This document shows positions 1 to 13,611 of a stretch of DNA of 64,000 nt, in pieces (the stretch's first letter is position 1; every line of letters starts with the position of its first letter). The stretch covers positions 193,501-257,500 of the forward strand of contig NZ_FOXP01000003.1 in the NCBI RefSeq assembly GCF_900115745.1, written 5' to 3'. The notes beneath the pieces are model-generated. The model had not been told where the DNA came from and ran no database searches. It saw only the letters and a list, made by a program, of their open reading frames with translations. Origin of the DNA: Sphingomonas rubra (GTDB taxonomy: Bacteria; Pseudomonadota; Alphaproteobacteria; Sphingomonadales; Sphingomonadaceae). The position numbers were made by a program, and so were the translations under genes.

Positions 1-789
<789 letters not shown>

Positions 790-790
790 C

Positions 791-3259
791 CTACCAGTTT
801 AACCCGGCGCGCACGTAGAGGTAGCGGCCGTTGAAGCCGAATGGCGAGTAATAGGGAAAGCCGAGCACGCCGGTGGAGTTGTTGGCGGGGATGATCCGGT
901 CTGGATAGATGTCGAACAGGTTGCTGACGCCCAGGCCGATCTGCGCTCCCTTCGCCTCGCCGTAGCGCAGTTCCAGGTCGGTGATCGCGTGACGGCCGGT
1001 GAACACATCGGCGGTCGCGACGGTGCCGGGCTGGTTGACGTTGCCGTAATAGGTGACGCGCGCGAGCGCGCCGAGCCGATCGAGCGACCAGTCGATCGTG
1101 CCGGTCAGTTTGGTCTGCGGCGTGCCGTCCTCCAGCGTCAGGATGCGGCTGCGCGCGAACAACGTTGGCGTCGGGTTGAGCGCGACTGCGGTGTTGGCCG
1201 GCACGCGCGTCACGTCCACGTCGTTGACGTTGCCCGCCAGGGTGAGGTCGAACGAGCCTGCCGCCGCGGTGCGCAGGCGATAGTGCACGACCGCGTCGAT
1301 CCCCTTGGTGGTGGAGGCCAGCCCGTTGACGAAGAAGCGTGCCGCCGAGACGTTGAACGGCGCCAGCAGCGCGGCGACCTGCGGGCTGAAGCTCGCCTGG
1401 ATGTTCTCCGACAGGCCGATCTGGTCGCGGATGCGGATGCGATAGGCATCGACGGTCAGGTCGAAGCCGCCCGCGCGGACGACGACGCCCGCCGACAGGT
1501 TGGTCGACTTCTCCGCGTCGAGTGCCAGCCCGCCGAGCGCGCGACCGACCGGGTTGGTCGAGGGGAAAGTACCCGTCTCGATCGGCACGCCGTTCTGCAC
1601 CACTTGCGCGGTCTGGGTGAAGAACTGTTGCTGCAGCGACGGCGCGCGGAAACCGGTGGAGGCGGTGGCGCGCAGCGCGAGCCAGCGGGCGAGGTCGTAG
1701 CGCGCCGACAGCTTGCCGTTCACCGTGCTGCCGAAGTCGGAATAATCCTCGGCTCGTCCGGCCAGGCCGACGAGGAGCTTGTCGGTGACCTGTGCCTCCA
1801 GGTCGAGATAGATGCTGCCGTTGCGGCGGCTGCGCTCCACCTCGTTGCCGGGCGAGAAGCCGCCGAACCCCTGCGCGCCCGGCGAGACCAGCGACGCGGC
1901 GGTGCCCGCGGGGATGCCGGTTACGGTGCCCGCCGGCGGCGCGCCGTAGGAGGCGAGCTCGCCTGCCTCGATCTTGTAGCCCTCACGCCGTCCCTCGACG
2001 CCGAAGGCGACGTTCAACGACTGGAACACATCGAACTTTCGAGTCGCGTCCAGGCCGACGACATATTGGTCGTAGATCACCGCGCCGTCGTCGAAGTCGC
2101 GCGGGGTGGCGGTGCCGAAGGCGTAGTTGGCCGATCCGAGCGTGCGGAACCCGATCCGGTTGCGACCGTAGCTGCCCGACAGGTCGACGTCGAAGCCTGC
2201 CACCCGGCCGCGCAGGCCGACGGCCGAGTTGATGTCGCTGGTCTTGGCGTTGATAATCGGCAGGAAGCCGCCGGGCAGCCCCGCACGGTTCAGCGCCGGC
2301 TGCGCCGCGGCGGTGGGGATACGCGGGAAGGCGGCGCTTCTCGAATCGCGTTCCTGGTAACCGGCGAAGCCGTAGAGGCTCCAGACATCGGTCAGCGAGG
2401 TGCCCGCGTTGATGAAGCCGGTGCCCTGCTCGACCTCCGGATCGCCGTAGCGGCCGGTAACGCGGGTGGGGGTGACGCGCGGGTCGAAGTCGGCGCGATT
2501 GGTCGGCTGGCGCTTCAGATATTCGCCGGTGACGGTGACGTAGCCGTCGGTGCCGAAGCCGAAGCCCTGCCAGGCGGAGACGGTGACCGCGTTCTCGCCG
2601 GTGACGTGGCGGCGGCCGCGGGCGGTGTCGACCTGCGTGTCGTAGAAGCCGTAATTGACTTGCGCGCCGCCGCCCGACCGGGCCTCGCGCAGGCGCAGGT
2701 TGACGACGCCGGCGATCGCGTCCGACCCGTACTGGGCCGACGCGCCGTCGCGCAGCACCTCGATCCGGTCGAGTGCGGCCGTCGGGACCGTGTTGAGGTC
2801 GACCGCCGCCGATCCGCGCCCGACCACGCCGTTGGTGTTGAGATAGGCGGAGGTGTGGCCCCGGATGCCGTTGATGAGGACCAGCGTCTGATCGGGCGAT
2901 AGGCCGCGCAGCGTCGCCGGACGGATCGAATCGGTGCCGTCGTTGGCCGACGGGCGCGGGAAGTTGATCGACGGCGCGACGCTGGACAGCGCCTGCGCCA
3001 GCTCCGTCGTGCCCTGGCGCTGGAGGCTGGCACCGCTCAGCACGTCGACGGGCGAGGCGCTGTCGAGGCGGGTACGGCCGGCGGCGCGGGTGCCGGTGAC
3101 GATGATGTCGTCACCCTCGTCGGCGACGGTGGCGGCGTCGGCGGTGGGCGCCGCCTCGCTCTCCTGCACGGGACCGGGCGCCGTCTGGGCATGAGCGGAG
3201 GCGGAGAGGAGAGCGAGCGAAGAAGCGCCGATCAGCGCGGCGAAGCGGAGCGAATGCAT
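791..3259 (-). CDS. TonB-dependent outer-membrane receptor
   Basis: An outer-membrane beta-barrel that imports a ligand using energy from TonB-ExbBD. I chose the ATG at 3259 because it begins a clean signal peptide (LIGASSLALLSASAHAQ, cleavage near residue 24). A longer frame reaches 3334 but adds an unlikely N-terminal extension. A TonB-box-like 'DDIIVTGTR' lies near residue 50. It is followed by a plug domain with 'LRGLSPDQTLVLINGIR' and 'RIEVLRDGASAQYGSDAIAGVV', then a barrel of about 600 residues ending in a terminal aromatic residue (Trp). The total of 822 residues is normal for the family. The ligand cannot be read from the sequence. The divergent TetR gene 149 bp away is a plausible regulator (inference). 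Confidence 0.93.
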   Translation of the reverse strand: MHSLRFAALIGASSLALLSASAHAQTAPGPVQESEAAPTADAATVADEGDDIIVTGTRAAGRTRLDSASPVDVLSGASLQRQGTTELAQALSSVAPSINFPRPSANDGTDSIRPATLRGLSPDQTLVLINGIRGHTSAYLNTNGVVGRGSAAVDLNTVPTAALDRIEVLRDGASAQYGSDAIAGVVNLRLREARSGGGAQVNYGFYDTQVDTARGRRHVTGENAVTVSAWQGFGFGTDGYVTVTGEYLKRQPTNRADFDPRVTPTRVTGRYGDPEVEQGTGFINAGTSLTDVWSLYGFAGYQERDSRSAAFPRIPTAAAQPALNRAGLPGGFLPIINAKTSDINSAVGLRGRVAGFDVDLSGSYGRNRIGFRTLGSANYAFGTATPRDFDDGAVIYDQYVVGLDATRKFDVFQSLNVAFGVEGRREGYKIEAGELASYGAPPAGTVTGIPAGTAASLVSPGAQGFGGFSPGNEVERSRRNGSIYLDLEAQVTDKLLVGLAGRAEDYSDFGSTVNGKLSARYDLARWLALRATASTGFRAPSLQQQFFTQTAQVVQNGVPIETGTFPSTNPVGRALGGLALDAEKSTNLSAGVVVRAGGFDLTVDAYRIRIRDQIGLSENIQASFSPQVAALLAPFNVSAARFFVNGLASTTKGIDAVVHYRLRTAAAGSFDLTLAGNVNDVDVTRVPANTAVALNPTPTLFARSRILTLEDGTPQTKLTGTIDWSLDRLGALARVTYYGNVNQPGTVATADVFTGRHAITDLELRYGEAKGAQIGLGVSNLFDIYPDRIIPANNSTGVLGFPYYSPFGFNGRYLYVRAGLNW

Positions 3260-3407
3260 GACGAACCCTTTTTCCGGCGACGATCGCCGATCCGGAAAAG
3301 GCAGATAGGGGCTGGCAACGCTGCACACGGACAAGAAAATCTTGGGGCTTCGATCGGCGCGAGCACGCCCGATGACGAGACGGGCGCGACGCTGTAGCAG
3401 GAGGGCG

Positions 3408-3983
3408 ATGACCGATCCGGCGAAGCCTACCCGTGCCCCCCGGCGCGACGCGCAGGCGCGGCGCGAGGCGCTGATCGTCGCCGCGGCGGCGTCGTTCGCG
3501 TGCGACGGCTACGGCGTGGCGCTGGAGACGATCGCCGATCGGGCAGGGGTGGGGCGGGGGACGCTCTACCGCAATTTCCGTGATCGCGGCGCGCTGGCGC
3601 TCGCCATCTTCTCGCGCGAGATCGACCGGCTGGAGGCGGTGCTCGACCCCGCCGCGCCGATCGCCGAGACGATCGCGACCATGGTGCGCGACGGGGCCGC
3701 CGCGTCGGCGCTGTTCACCCGCATCGCGGTGGAACTGCACCTCGACGATCCCAATTTTTCCGCGTTCCAGTTGCTCGGCGAGCGGCTGGAACGGGTGGTG
3801 GCGCCGCTGGTCGCGGGGGCCAAGGCGCGCGGCGAACTCGACGCGGCGGTCACGCCCGATCAGCTGGTGCTGGCGATGCGCATGGCCGGCGGGCTGCTGC
3901 TGCCCTTCATGGACGAGGCGCAGGTCGCCGCGCGGGTAGAGGCGGCGCTGCGGATGTTGTTGGACGGATTGCGGCCGCGATAG
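3408..3983 (+). CDS. TetR/AcrR-family transcriptional regulator
   Basis: A one-domain DNA-binding repressor of 191 residues. The N-terminal helix-turn-helix is clear: 'RREALIVAAAASFACDGYG' then 'ETIADRAGVGRGTLYRNFRD' near residues 40-60, the usual TetR layout. The C-terminal ligand domain is all-helical. The start at 3408 has a good ribosome-binding site (AGGAGGG) directly upstream; a frame extension back to 3342 runs through arginine-rich translation and lacks support. It is divergent from the TonB receptor that starts at 3259, so the shared 148-bp intergenic region probably holds its operator. I saw no convincing palindrome there. The inducer is unknown. Confidence 0.9.
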   Translation: MTDPAKPTRAPRRDAQARREALIVAAAASFACDGYGVALETIADRAGVGRGTLYRNFRDRGALALAIFSREIDRLEAVLDPAAPIAETIATMVRDGAAASALFTRIAVELHLDDPNFSAFQLLGERLERVVAPLVAGAKARGELDAAVTPDQLVLAMRMAGGLLLPFMDEAQVAARVEAALRMLLDGLRPR

Positions 3984-3998
3984 CGAGCGCTGCCCCAG

Positions 3999-4799
3999 TC
4001 AAGCCTCCGGCAGCGCGCCTAGTGTCTCCGTTACGCGGCGACGCAGTGCCGGATCTCTCGTGATCTCCAGCATCGCGCCCAGACTGCCCCGCGCCGCAGC
4101 GATCGCATGGTCGACGAGTTCGAGCCGGGCACGCTCCCACCACGCCTGCGGGTAGGCGGGCGCCATCGTCGTCATGCGAGTGTAGAGTTCGAGCGCACGG
4201 CGTCCGCGCCCCGCCTGCTCGGCGCGCGACGCTTGGTTCCGGAGAAGGCGGACGAGCACGGCGCGGTTCGGCATCGCCGCGACGTGCGTCACCGCGCGCC
4301 CGGGAGCCGCGACCGCCTCGACCAACGCGGCCAGCCGCTCGGCGCCGACCCGTACGCCGCCCGCAAACGGGTCGACGATCACCGGCACGGCCTCTGCGCC
4401 GATCACGACGAGGACGTGACCGGGAACGTCGAGGACATCGGCGCTCCAGCCGAGCCGCCGCGCCATCGCCACCCAAAGGATGGACAGGCTCACCGGCAAT
4501 CCGCGCCGACGATCGAGAACGCGAAGGAGATCGGCATTGGCAGGATCGTCGTAGGTCTCGGCATCGCCGGTGAAGCCGAACTCGCCGGCGAGCACCTCGG
4601 CCAGGGCGTTGGCACGCCCGGCCGGCGTCTCGGTGTCCCTACCGACCCTATCCAACCGCGTCTCGATGGCGTCGAGCAGGTCGCGATAGGCCGCGAGATC
4701 AGTGTCGGGATGGTCGAGCGACGCCAACGACAAGGCGGCCTCGTCCAGGGCGATATCTTCCTCGTCGATCAGGCCGAGGCGGTGAAGGTCTTCGTTCAT
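3999..4799 (-). CDS. SirB1-family protein with transglutaminase-like fold
   Basis: A 266-residue protein of the SirB1 family, which carries a transglutaminase-like core (Transglut_core2) followed by tetratricopeptide-like helices. The N-terminal half has 'LRVLDRRRGLPVSLSILWVAMARRLGW' spread over residues 95-121 and 'VPGHVLVVIG' with 'VDPFAGG' soon after, which match the conserved core. The C-terminal part ('NQASRAEQAGRGRRALELY', 'MAPAYPQAWWERARL') reads as TPR-like helices. The biochemical role of this family is not settled. It converges with the TetR gene, with only 15 bp between the stops. No signal peptide is seen, so it is presumably cytoplasmic. Confidence 0.85.
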   Translation of the reverse strand: MNEDLHRLGLIDEEDIALDEAALSLASLDHPDTDLAAYRDLLDAIETRLDRVGRDTETPAGRANALAEVLAGEFGFTGDAETYDDPANADLLRVLDRRRGLPVSLSILWVAMARRLGWSADVLDVPGHVLVVIGAEAVPVIVDPFAGGVRVGAERLAALVEAVAAPGRAVTHVAAMPNRAVLVRLLRNQASRAEQAGRGRRALELYTRMTTMAPAYPQAWWERARLELVDHAIAAARGSLGAMLEITRDPALRRRVTETLGALPEA

Positions 4800-5462
4800 G
4801 CCGACTCAGATGGGGAGAGGACGCGATCATGGAAACGGGTGGCGATCCGGAGCGTGTCGGTCGAGCTTACCCGACAAGTAGCACCGGCAAGGCTACGACG
4901 GCCTCCTACCTTTTCGCGCTCGCCATTGGATCTCGCCATTGGATGGAGTGCTTGCGGTGGCCTTGAGCGAATCTAACGAATGCGCCGAATGTCAGGCGAG
5001 CGGCCACTGTGCGGGAGAGTTGGCCGCTCGCCTCACCGCACTCGCCAGGGAGGTGGAACGAGCATCCGACGTAGCAGGTCGCCGGCGCGGTGTGGACGAG
5101 CCAGTGCCACGGCGTCGGACCGTCAGCCAACGATCATTGGACGATTCTGTGATCGCGTCGTGCGATCAAGAGCCGGAAAAAGAGGGACGTGCCGCGTGGC
5201 CGCGACACGCCCCGAAGGATAGCCAATCTCGTTCGAGGGAGATGGACGACCCATTTCATCAACCCATTTTGGGATGATTTCCTTGATCTGGATGACCCTT
5301 ACGCTGAGATGCACCACAATGGAGACGGACCGACCGTTAATGGCGTATCGCCGAACTCGTCTCGTTCTGGAACGATCGCCCGGATACTGATCCAATTTAA
5401 TCTGAGATCGCAAGACGATCCTGCGTCAAACTACGTCCGACATCGTGTCTACGGCGTGAAGA
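4800..5462. other. Intergenic stretch with no supported gene
   Basis: About 660 bp between the SirB1-like gene and the small gene at 5463. Several short overlapping open frames exist on both strands, but none has a family motif, a good ribosome-binding site or coding-like third positions throughout. From about 5250 to 5420 the DNA looks poorer in G+C than the neighbourhood, which may mark a degraded or acquired remnant. No tRNA, repeat or hairpin was recognised. Confidence 0.4.
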
Positions 5463-5801
5463 ATGCAGGAGAGCGACTTGGCGCAGACACAGCGAACACC
5501 CGGTACGGCCATCGCCGACAATCCGATTGGGGGTGCGGCGACGTCGGTGTCCGCAGCCGGACTGCCGATGCTGACCGTCTCGAAGCGCGGATCATGGTTC
5601 CAATCGCCGCACGTCTGTATTCCTGCCAATTGGGAAAAGGGTTCGCTCGTCGTCCTGATCGAGATCGAGGCGTGGAGCCGATTACTCCGTTCAAGCGGCG
5701 GCGATGTCGCCGTTGCGAAGAAGGCCGCGCTCCGCCATGCGGAACATGGCGGCAGCTGGGTGCCGGACTTCGGAGAGCCGGCGGTCTTCATCAACCGATA
5801 G
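5463..5801 (+). CDS. Hypothetical protein (orphan, tentative)
   Basis: A possible 112-residue cytoplasmic protein that I do not recognise. The second half has convincing coding character: G/C-rich third positions and a protein-like sequence including 'CIPANWEKGSLVVLIEIEAW' and an ending in 'GEPAVFINR'. The first half is less convincing. The start is uncertain: ATG at 5463 has weak support, while a TTG at 5478 sits just after AGGAGAG. An overlapping minus-strand frame covers the same bases but has a less natural composition. It converges with the GH2 gene that ends at 5865. Confidence 0.4.
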   Translation: MQESDLAQTQRTPGTAIADNPIGGAATSVSAAGLPMLTVSKRGSWFQSPHVCIPANWEKGSLVVLIEIEAWSRLLRSSGGDVAVAKKAALRHAEHGGSWVPDFGEPAVFINR

Positions 5802-5864
5802 CCGCCTGGGGCGAGCGGCGTTGTCGCGACGCCATCGACCCCGCGCGGCGGCCGACCATCTCCT

Positions 5865-9119
<3,255 letters not shown>

Positions 9120-12100
9120 TCAGAAGCGGAAGCGCGAGCCGATGCCGAAATACCGGCCCTCGTCGCGGACGTCGCGGGTGTACCGCCGCTCCGGCAGATA
9201 GTCGATGTAGCTGCGGAACGGCTTCGCCAGCAGGTTGGTCGCGTCGATCGTCAGCGTCAGCTGCTTGATCGGGTTGTAGCTGATCGAGAAATCGAGCCGC
9301 TCGATCGCGAGCACGCCCTCACCGGTGTAGATACCATTGGTGTAGAGGTTGCCGGTCACGAACGGACTGCGCCGATTGTACGACAATCGCGACGAGATGC
9401 CGTTGCGTTCGTAGAACAGGGCCGCGTTGTACGTCCATTTCGACACGAACGGGATCCGTACCAGCGGCGGCGTCGGCGGCACGCTGCCATCGGCGTTCGT
9501 CGCCAGCGGATAGGCGGTCTTGCCGTCGACATAGGTCACGTTCGCCTGGACGCCGATGCCCTTCAGCGCGCCGGGCAGGAAGTCGAAGAACGTCTGCCCG
9601 CCGAGTTCCCAGCCCTTGATCCGGCCGGCGCCCGCATTCTGCGGCGATGTCGTCTGGATTAGGCCGTAGACCGGATCGATGAAGCGCTGGAGGTAGTTCG
9701 AGATGAAGCCGTCCAGATCGCGGTAGAAGACCGCGCCCGTGATCGACGCCGTGCGCGAGAAATAATATTCGATCGTCGCGTCGTAGTTGTGCGCCACCAG
9801 GGGCCGCAAATTGGGGTTGCCGCCCGAGCCGGTGGCGTTGACCCGGCCGCACAGATTGACCGGGAAGCGCGGATCGCACGGCTCCTCGACGGGCACGCCC
9901 GGCGTCGGCGGCGGCGGCGGCGCAGCCTCCGTGATGGTGACCGCCGGATTGAGCTGACTGAAATCGGGCCGGGTGCGCGTCTTGGTCGCGGCTAGCCGTA
10001 GCTGGAGCTTGTCCGTCGGCCTGATCCGCATGCTGACGTTCGGCAGGATGTCGAGGTAGTTGGCGTCGGTCGACCGTTCCACCGCGGTCGTCACCCCGCC
10101 CGAGGTGACGCGCCCGACACCGCTGTACCGGCCGACGGTGTTGACGACGCGCACGCCGAACAGGCCGTCGATATCCAGGCCGAGCGACGACAGGTCGTAA
10201 CGCCCCTGGCCATAGACCGCGTAGGTCGTCTCTTCTCCGCGGAAGCCCTGGGTGGGGTCGAGCTGGACGTTCTCGGTGGCGAGCAGCGGCAGGTTGGTCC
10301 GCCAGTCACGGATGGCGGCGTCGTTCGCGGCCGTCGCCGGCGTCGTCGCGATCAGCTGCTGCAACGCCGCGATCGAGCGTAGGCGCAACGCCTCCTGATT
10401 GGCGATGATCGCACCGCGCGCCGGCGCCAACCAGCTGCGCAAGCCCTGCACGTCGGTGCGGAACGCGTCCTGCGTGGTCACCAGGTCGCCCAGACCCAGG
10501 CCGGTGAGCGGGATGTTCAACCGTTCGGTGAACGCGTAGCGCGTGCCGTTGCGCAGCGACCCGTCCCGGTCCGACCAGCGGACGCCGAACTGCAGCTTGG
10601 GCAGGATCGATACGTCGGTCTCCAGCTCCAGGTCGGTGCGGCCCTGCCACCCCTTGCCGTTGGTACGGTTGGTCCGCTCGAAATAGCCGCGCCACTTGTA
10701 GTTGTTGGGGTCGAGCGCGTCGAAGCCCGGCAGGGCGAAGGCGTTGCCGCCGTCGGCGAAGAACTGCACGGTCGCCACCGGCACGACAGTGGTCGCGGTG
10801 TCGAAGCTCCACTCGTCGATGCCGTACTCGCTGCGCGTATAGGCCAGGTCGGCGCTGATCCGCGCACGTCCCGCCTGCCACTTGAAGCCGAGGGCGTTCT
10901 GGAACGTGTTTGTGTAGCTCTTGCTGGTGCTGCGGAACGTCTGCGCCCGGTCGCCACCGGTCTTGGTGAAGCTTTCCACCAGATTGTCGGTGCCCTCGAC
11001 CAGCACCACGTCGCTCAGCGCCGGCGGCGGGCTGCCGCTGCGCAGGAACACGTCGAACTGATCGTTGTAGCCGTCCTGGCGGAAACCCTGGAACAGGAAG
11101 TCGTAATAGACCTCCAGGTTCGACGCCGGCTTCCACTGGACGCTCATGTTGCCCGACGGGCGCACGCGCTTGCCGCTGGGGTTGGCGACGGAGACGCGAT
11201 CGGGATAGCGGAACGAGCGGCCGACCTCGACCGGCGTGGGCCTCTGATTGACGCTGAGCGTGGTGATCGTGCCGCTGCCGACGCGGATGGCGTTGCGGTA
11301 GCGCGACTGGTTGTACGATCCGTTGACCAGGATGCCGATCTCGCCGACTGGCGTGTCCTTGCGCACGGCCAGCAGCAGGTTGCCGTTAGGGTCGTACTTG
11401 TTGCTCTGGTCGTTGTAGGTGCCGCGGAACCCGCCGGCGATCGTGAACGGCTGGTTGAAGTCGAACGCCCGGCGCGAGCGCACGTTGATGAGGCCGGCGA
11501 GCCCCGGCTCCAGCAGGTCCGCGGTGCCCGACTTGTAGACCTCCAGCCCCGCCAGCGCGCCCGCCGGAAAGTCTTGAAGCTGCGAGCGGCGCAGCTCGCC
11601 GGTGAAGATATCGCGGCCGTTGAAGGTGGTGGCGAGGTCGGGCAGGCCGCGGACCAGCACCTGGCGTACCTCGTCGCCGAACCGGTCCACCTGGATGCCG
11701 GCGACGCGGGCGACCGATTCTGCGGCGGTGTTGTCGGGCAGCTTGCCGATGTCCTGCGCCACGACCACGTCGACGATGGCATCCGCGTCGCGCTTGATCT
11801 GCTGCGCGCTGCTCAGGCTGGCACGATAACCGGTGACCACCACGTCGGTCGGGTCGAGATCGCCCGGCCCCGGCACGGCCGTCACCGGCGATTTGGCGGG
11901 AACGGGCGTGCCGGCCGACGCCGAGATGCCGACTTGGTCCCCCTCGGAGGACACGCTGCCGGTCGTGCTGGCGTCCGTGTCGGACGGCCGAGCCGCGGAC
12001 GCGGCATTGCGATCGCCGCTAGCCTCTTTCTGGGCCGGTCTAGCCTTCGAGGCCGGCACGGTGCTGTTCGGTGCTGGTACGCTGCCTGCATCCTGCGCCA

Positions 12101-12185
12101 GCGCAGGCGCGACGGCGTGCGGCAGCGCGAACGCCGTCGCGGCCACGGTGACCATCAGGTGCAACTTCGATCGATTCGCCTTCAT
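9120..12185 (-). CDS. TonB-dependent receptor, oligosaccharide-type
   Basis: An outer-membrane receptor of 1021 residues of the long type common in sphingomonads, Caulobacter and Xanthomonas. A signal peptide ('LMVTVAATAFALPHAVAPAL', cleavage near ALA-QD) is followed by a low-complexity linker of about 80 residues and a TonB box-like 'DPTDVVVTGYRASL'. The plug has 'AQDIGKLPDNTAAESVARV' and 'VLVRGLPDLATTFNGRDIF', the signature of this subfamily. The barrel ends in 'GIGSRFRF' with a terminal Phe. GGAGGGG lies 5 nt before the ATG. It lies 60 bp upstream of the GH2 beta-galactosidase on the same strand and is divergent from a LacI regulator, so it probably imports beta-galactoside oligosaccharides under LacI control (inference). 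Confidence 0.94.
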   Translation of the reverse strand: MKANRSKLHLMVTVAATAFALPHAVAPALAQDAGSVPAPNSTVPASKARPAQKEASGDRNAASAARPSDTDASTTGSVSSEGDQVGISASAGTPVPAKSPVTAVPGPGDLDPTDVVVTGYRASLSSAQQIKRDADAIVDVVVAQDIGKLPDNTAAESVARVAGIQVDRFGDEVRQVLVRGLPDLATTFNGRDIFTGELRRSQLQDFPAGALAGLEVYKSGTADLLEPGLAGLINVRSRRAFDFNQPFTIAGGFRGTYNDQSNKYDPNGNLLLAVRKDTPVGEIGILVNGSYNQSRYRNAIRVGSGTITTLSVNQRPTPVEVGRSFRYPDRVSVANPSGKRVRPSGNMSVQWKPASNLEVYYDFLFQGFRQDGYNDQFDVFLRSGSPPPALSDVVLVEGTDNLVESFTKTGGDRAQTFRSTSKSYTNTFQNALGFKWQAGRARISADLAYTRSEYGIDEWSFDTATTVVPVATVQFFADGGNAFALPGFDALDPNNYKWRGYFERTNRTNGKGWQGRTDLELETDVSILPKLQFGVRWSDRDGSLRNGTRYAFTERLNIPLTGLGLGDLVTTQDAFRTDVQGLRSWLAPARGAIIANQEALRLRSIAALQQLIATTPATAANDAAIRDWRTNLPLLATENVQLDPTQGFRGEETTYAVYGQGRYDLSSLGLDIDGLFGVRVVNTVGRYSGVGRVTSGGVTTAVERSTDANYLDILPNVSMRIRPTDKLQLRLAATKTRTRPDFSQLNPAVTITEAAPPPPPTPGVPVEEPCDPRFPVNLCGRVNATGSGGNPNLRPLVAHNYDATIEYYFSRTASITGAVFYRDLDGFISNYLQRFIDPVYGLIQTTSPQNAGAGRIKGWELGGQTFFDFLPGALKGIGVQANVTYVDGKTAYPLATNADGSVPPTPPLVRIPFVSKWTYNAALFYERNGISSRLSYNRRSPFVTGNLYTNGIYTGEGVLAIERLDFSISYNPIKQLTLTIDATNLLAKPFRSYIDYLPERRYTRDVRDEGRYFGIGSRFRF

Positions 12186-12327
12186 GTTCCCCTCCGTTCG
12201 GCTCGGTGAACCCGTGGTTCTTCGCCCACTCGGTTCTCCCTGGTGCTTTGCCGTCGGCGCCGTCGGACGAGGTGCCCGCGCCGCTTGTCACGCACTTGTC
12301 CGATTAAAGACCGCCCCGTCAACGAAT

Positions 12328-12347
12328 TTGTGCCACCGCTGGCACAA
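12328..12347. promoter_or_regulatory. Candidate LacI-type operator
   Basis: The 20-bp sequence TTGTGCCACCGCTGGCACAA is an inverted repeat with 9 of 10 base pairs matching and a central CG, the usual format for LacI-family operators. It lies in the intergenic region between the divergent TonB receptor (start 12185) and the LacI gene (start about 12541). It could therefore control both. No second copy was noticed near the GH2 gene, which would fit one receptor-GH2 operon. Confidence 0.6.
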
Positions 12348-12540
12348 TGTGCTTCAGTTCTACCGGCGAGGAGCCGGACAACTCTATCAAGGAGCGTTCG
12401 TACCGGGCACATAGACGGTCCGCGCACGGGCGTGCCCATGATCTGTCGATCCTCGGTCGAATTGGTCGATCGACATCGTGAATATATGGCCCCTAACTGC
12501 ACTTGGGTTATAGCCTGCTGCGGTTTTGGGAGTGGGATAT

Positions 12541-13566
12541 TTGGACGGCTACCGACCTGTGACGATCAGCGACGTGGCGTCGGCTGCCGGTGTGTCCATT
12601 CGAACCGTTTCACGCGTTCTCAATAAGTCGGACAAAGTAGCGGCTGATTCGCGCGAGCGGATCGAAGCCACGATCAGGGATCTCGGCTTCAGCCCCAGCA
12701 GTCGCGCGCGGGCCCTGGCGTCGGGGCGTTCGTCGCTGATCGGCGTGGTTCAGGACGACCCCAACGCGCAGGTGATCGGGGTCTTGCAGCGGGGCATCGT
12801 CGATATATGTGCCGCGTCGGGCTACGAACTGGTGGTCCACCCGGCCCGCTTCGCGGCGCCCGATCTCGTCGACAACATCCGCGACTTCGCGCTGCGTTCC
12901 CGTATCGACGGGCTGATCGTGCTGCCGCCGGTATCGGAGGTGGCGGCGCTGCCCAGGGCGCTGGCCAGGCTGAAGGTGCCGGCCATCGGCATCGCCGCGG
13001 TCGGCGTGCCGGGTTACAGCGGCGCCCTGATCAGCGAGGAACGGTCGGCGGCGGCGCTGCTCGGCGAACATCTGATCGCGCTGGGCCATCGCCGCGTCGC
13101 CATCATCACGGGACCACGCTGCTTCCATTCCGCCACCGAGCGTGAACGGGGCTTTCGCAGCGCGCTCGATCGGCACGGCGTGACGCTGCCGGACCATTAC
13201 GTCATGGAGGGCGACTACGGCTTCGCCACCGGCCACGCGCACGCCTCGCACCTGCTCGGGCTGGAGGTGCCGCCGACCGCGATCTTCGGCTGCAACGACA
13301 TCACCGCGGCCGCGGTCATCAAGGCGGCGCATGACCGGGGATTGCGCGTGCCCGACGATCTCTCCGTCGTCGGCTTCGACGACAGCGAGCTGGCGTCGAT
13401 GATCTCCCCCGCCTTGACGACGATCCGCCGGCCCTTGCTGGACATGGCGCACGAAGCGACCCGGCGCCTCATCGCGATGATCGACGATCGCGAACGTCCG
13501 GATTTTTCGCCCCATCACGTGCCGCTGGGGCTGGTGGAGCGATCCTCCACCGCCCGCTGCCGCTAA
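12541..13566 (+). CDS. LacI-family transcriptional regulator
   Basis: A 341-residue repressor. The N-terminal helix-turn-helix ('VTISDVASAAGVSIRTVSRV') and hinge helix ('SSRARALASGRSSLIGVV') are followed by a periplasmic-binding-protein-like effector domain with typical segments 'DGLIVLPPV', 'GHRRVAIITGP', 'IFGCNDITAAAVIKAAHDRG' and 'VPDDLSVVGFDDSELASMI'. The start is uncertain because no ATG is available: TTG at 12541 has GGGAG eight bases upstream; GTG at 12532 and TTG at 12526 are alternatives. The gene is divergent from the receptor/GH2 pair. Its likely effector is galactose, a galactoside or a derivative (inference from context only). Confidence 0.92.
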   Translation: MDGYRPVTISDVASAAGVSIRTVSRVLNKSDKVAADSRERIEATIRDLGFSPSSRARALASGRSSLIGVVQDDPNAQVIGVLQRGIVDICAASGYELVVHPARFAAPDLVDNIRDFALRSRIDGLIVLPPVSEVAALPRALARLKVPAIGIAAVGVPGYSGALISEERSAAALLGEHLIALGHRRVAIITGPRCFHSATERERGFRSALDRHGVTLPDHYVMEGDYGFATGHAHASHLLGLEVPPTAIFGCNDITAAAVIKAAHDRGLRVPDDLSVVGFDDSELASMISPALTTIRRPLLDMAHEATRRLIAMIDDRERPDFSPHHVPLGLVERSSTARCR

Positions 13567-13572
13567 GAGTCC

Positions 13573-13599
13573 GCCCCGCGATGGACCGCCGAGCGGGGC
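13573..13599. terminator. Possible bidirectional terminator hairpin
   Basis: GCCCCGC (13573-13579) pairs with GCGGGGC (13593-13599) across a 13-nt loop in the 45-bp gap between the convergent LacI and NodT-type genes. There is no clear T-tract, so this is only a candidate. Confidence 0.3.
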
Positions 13600-13611
13600 C
13601 GTCGCGCGGGA

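Noticed and set aside
989..2902. A 637-codon open frame on the plus strand opposite the first TonB receptor
   Set aside because: It is antisense to a clear receptor gene, rich in Arg/Ala/Val/Asp, and has no motif. Long antisense frames are expected in such G+C-rich DNA.
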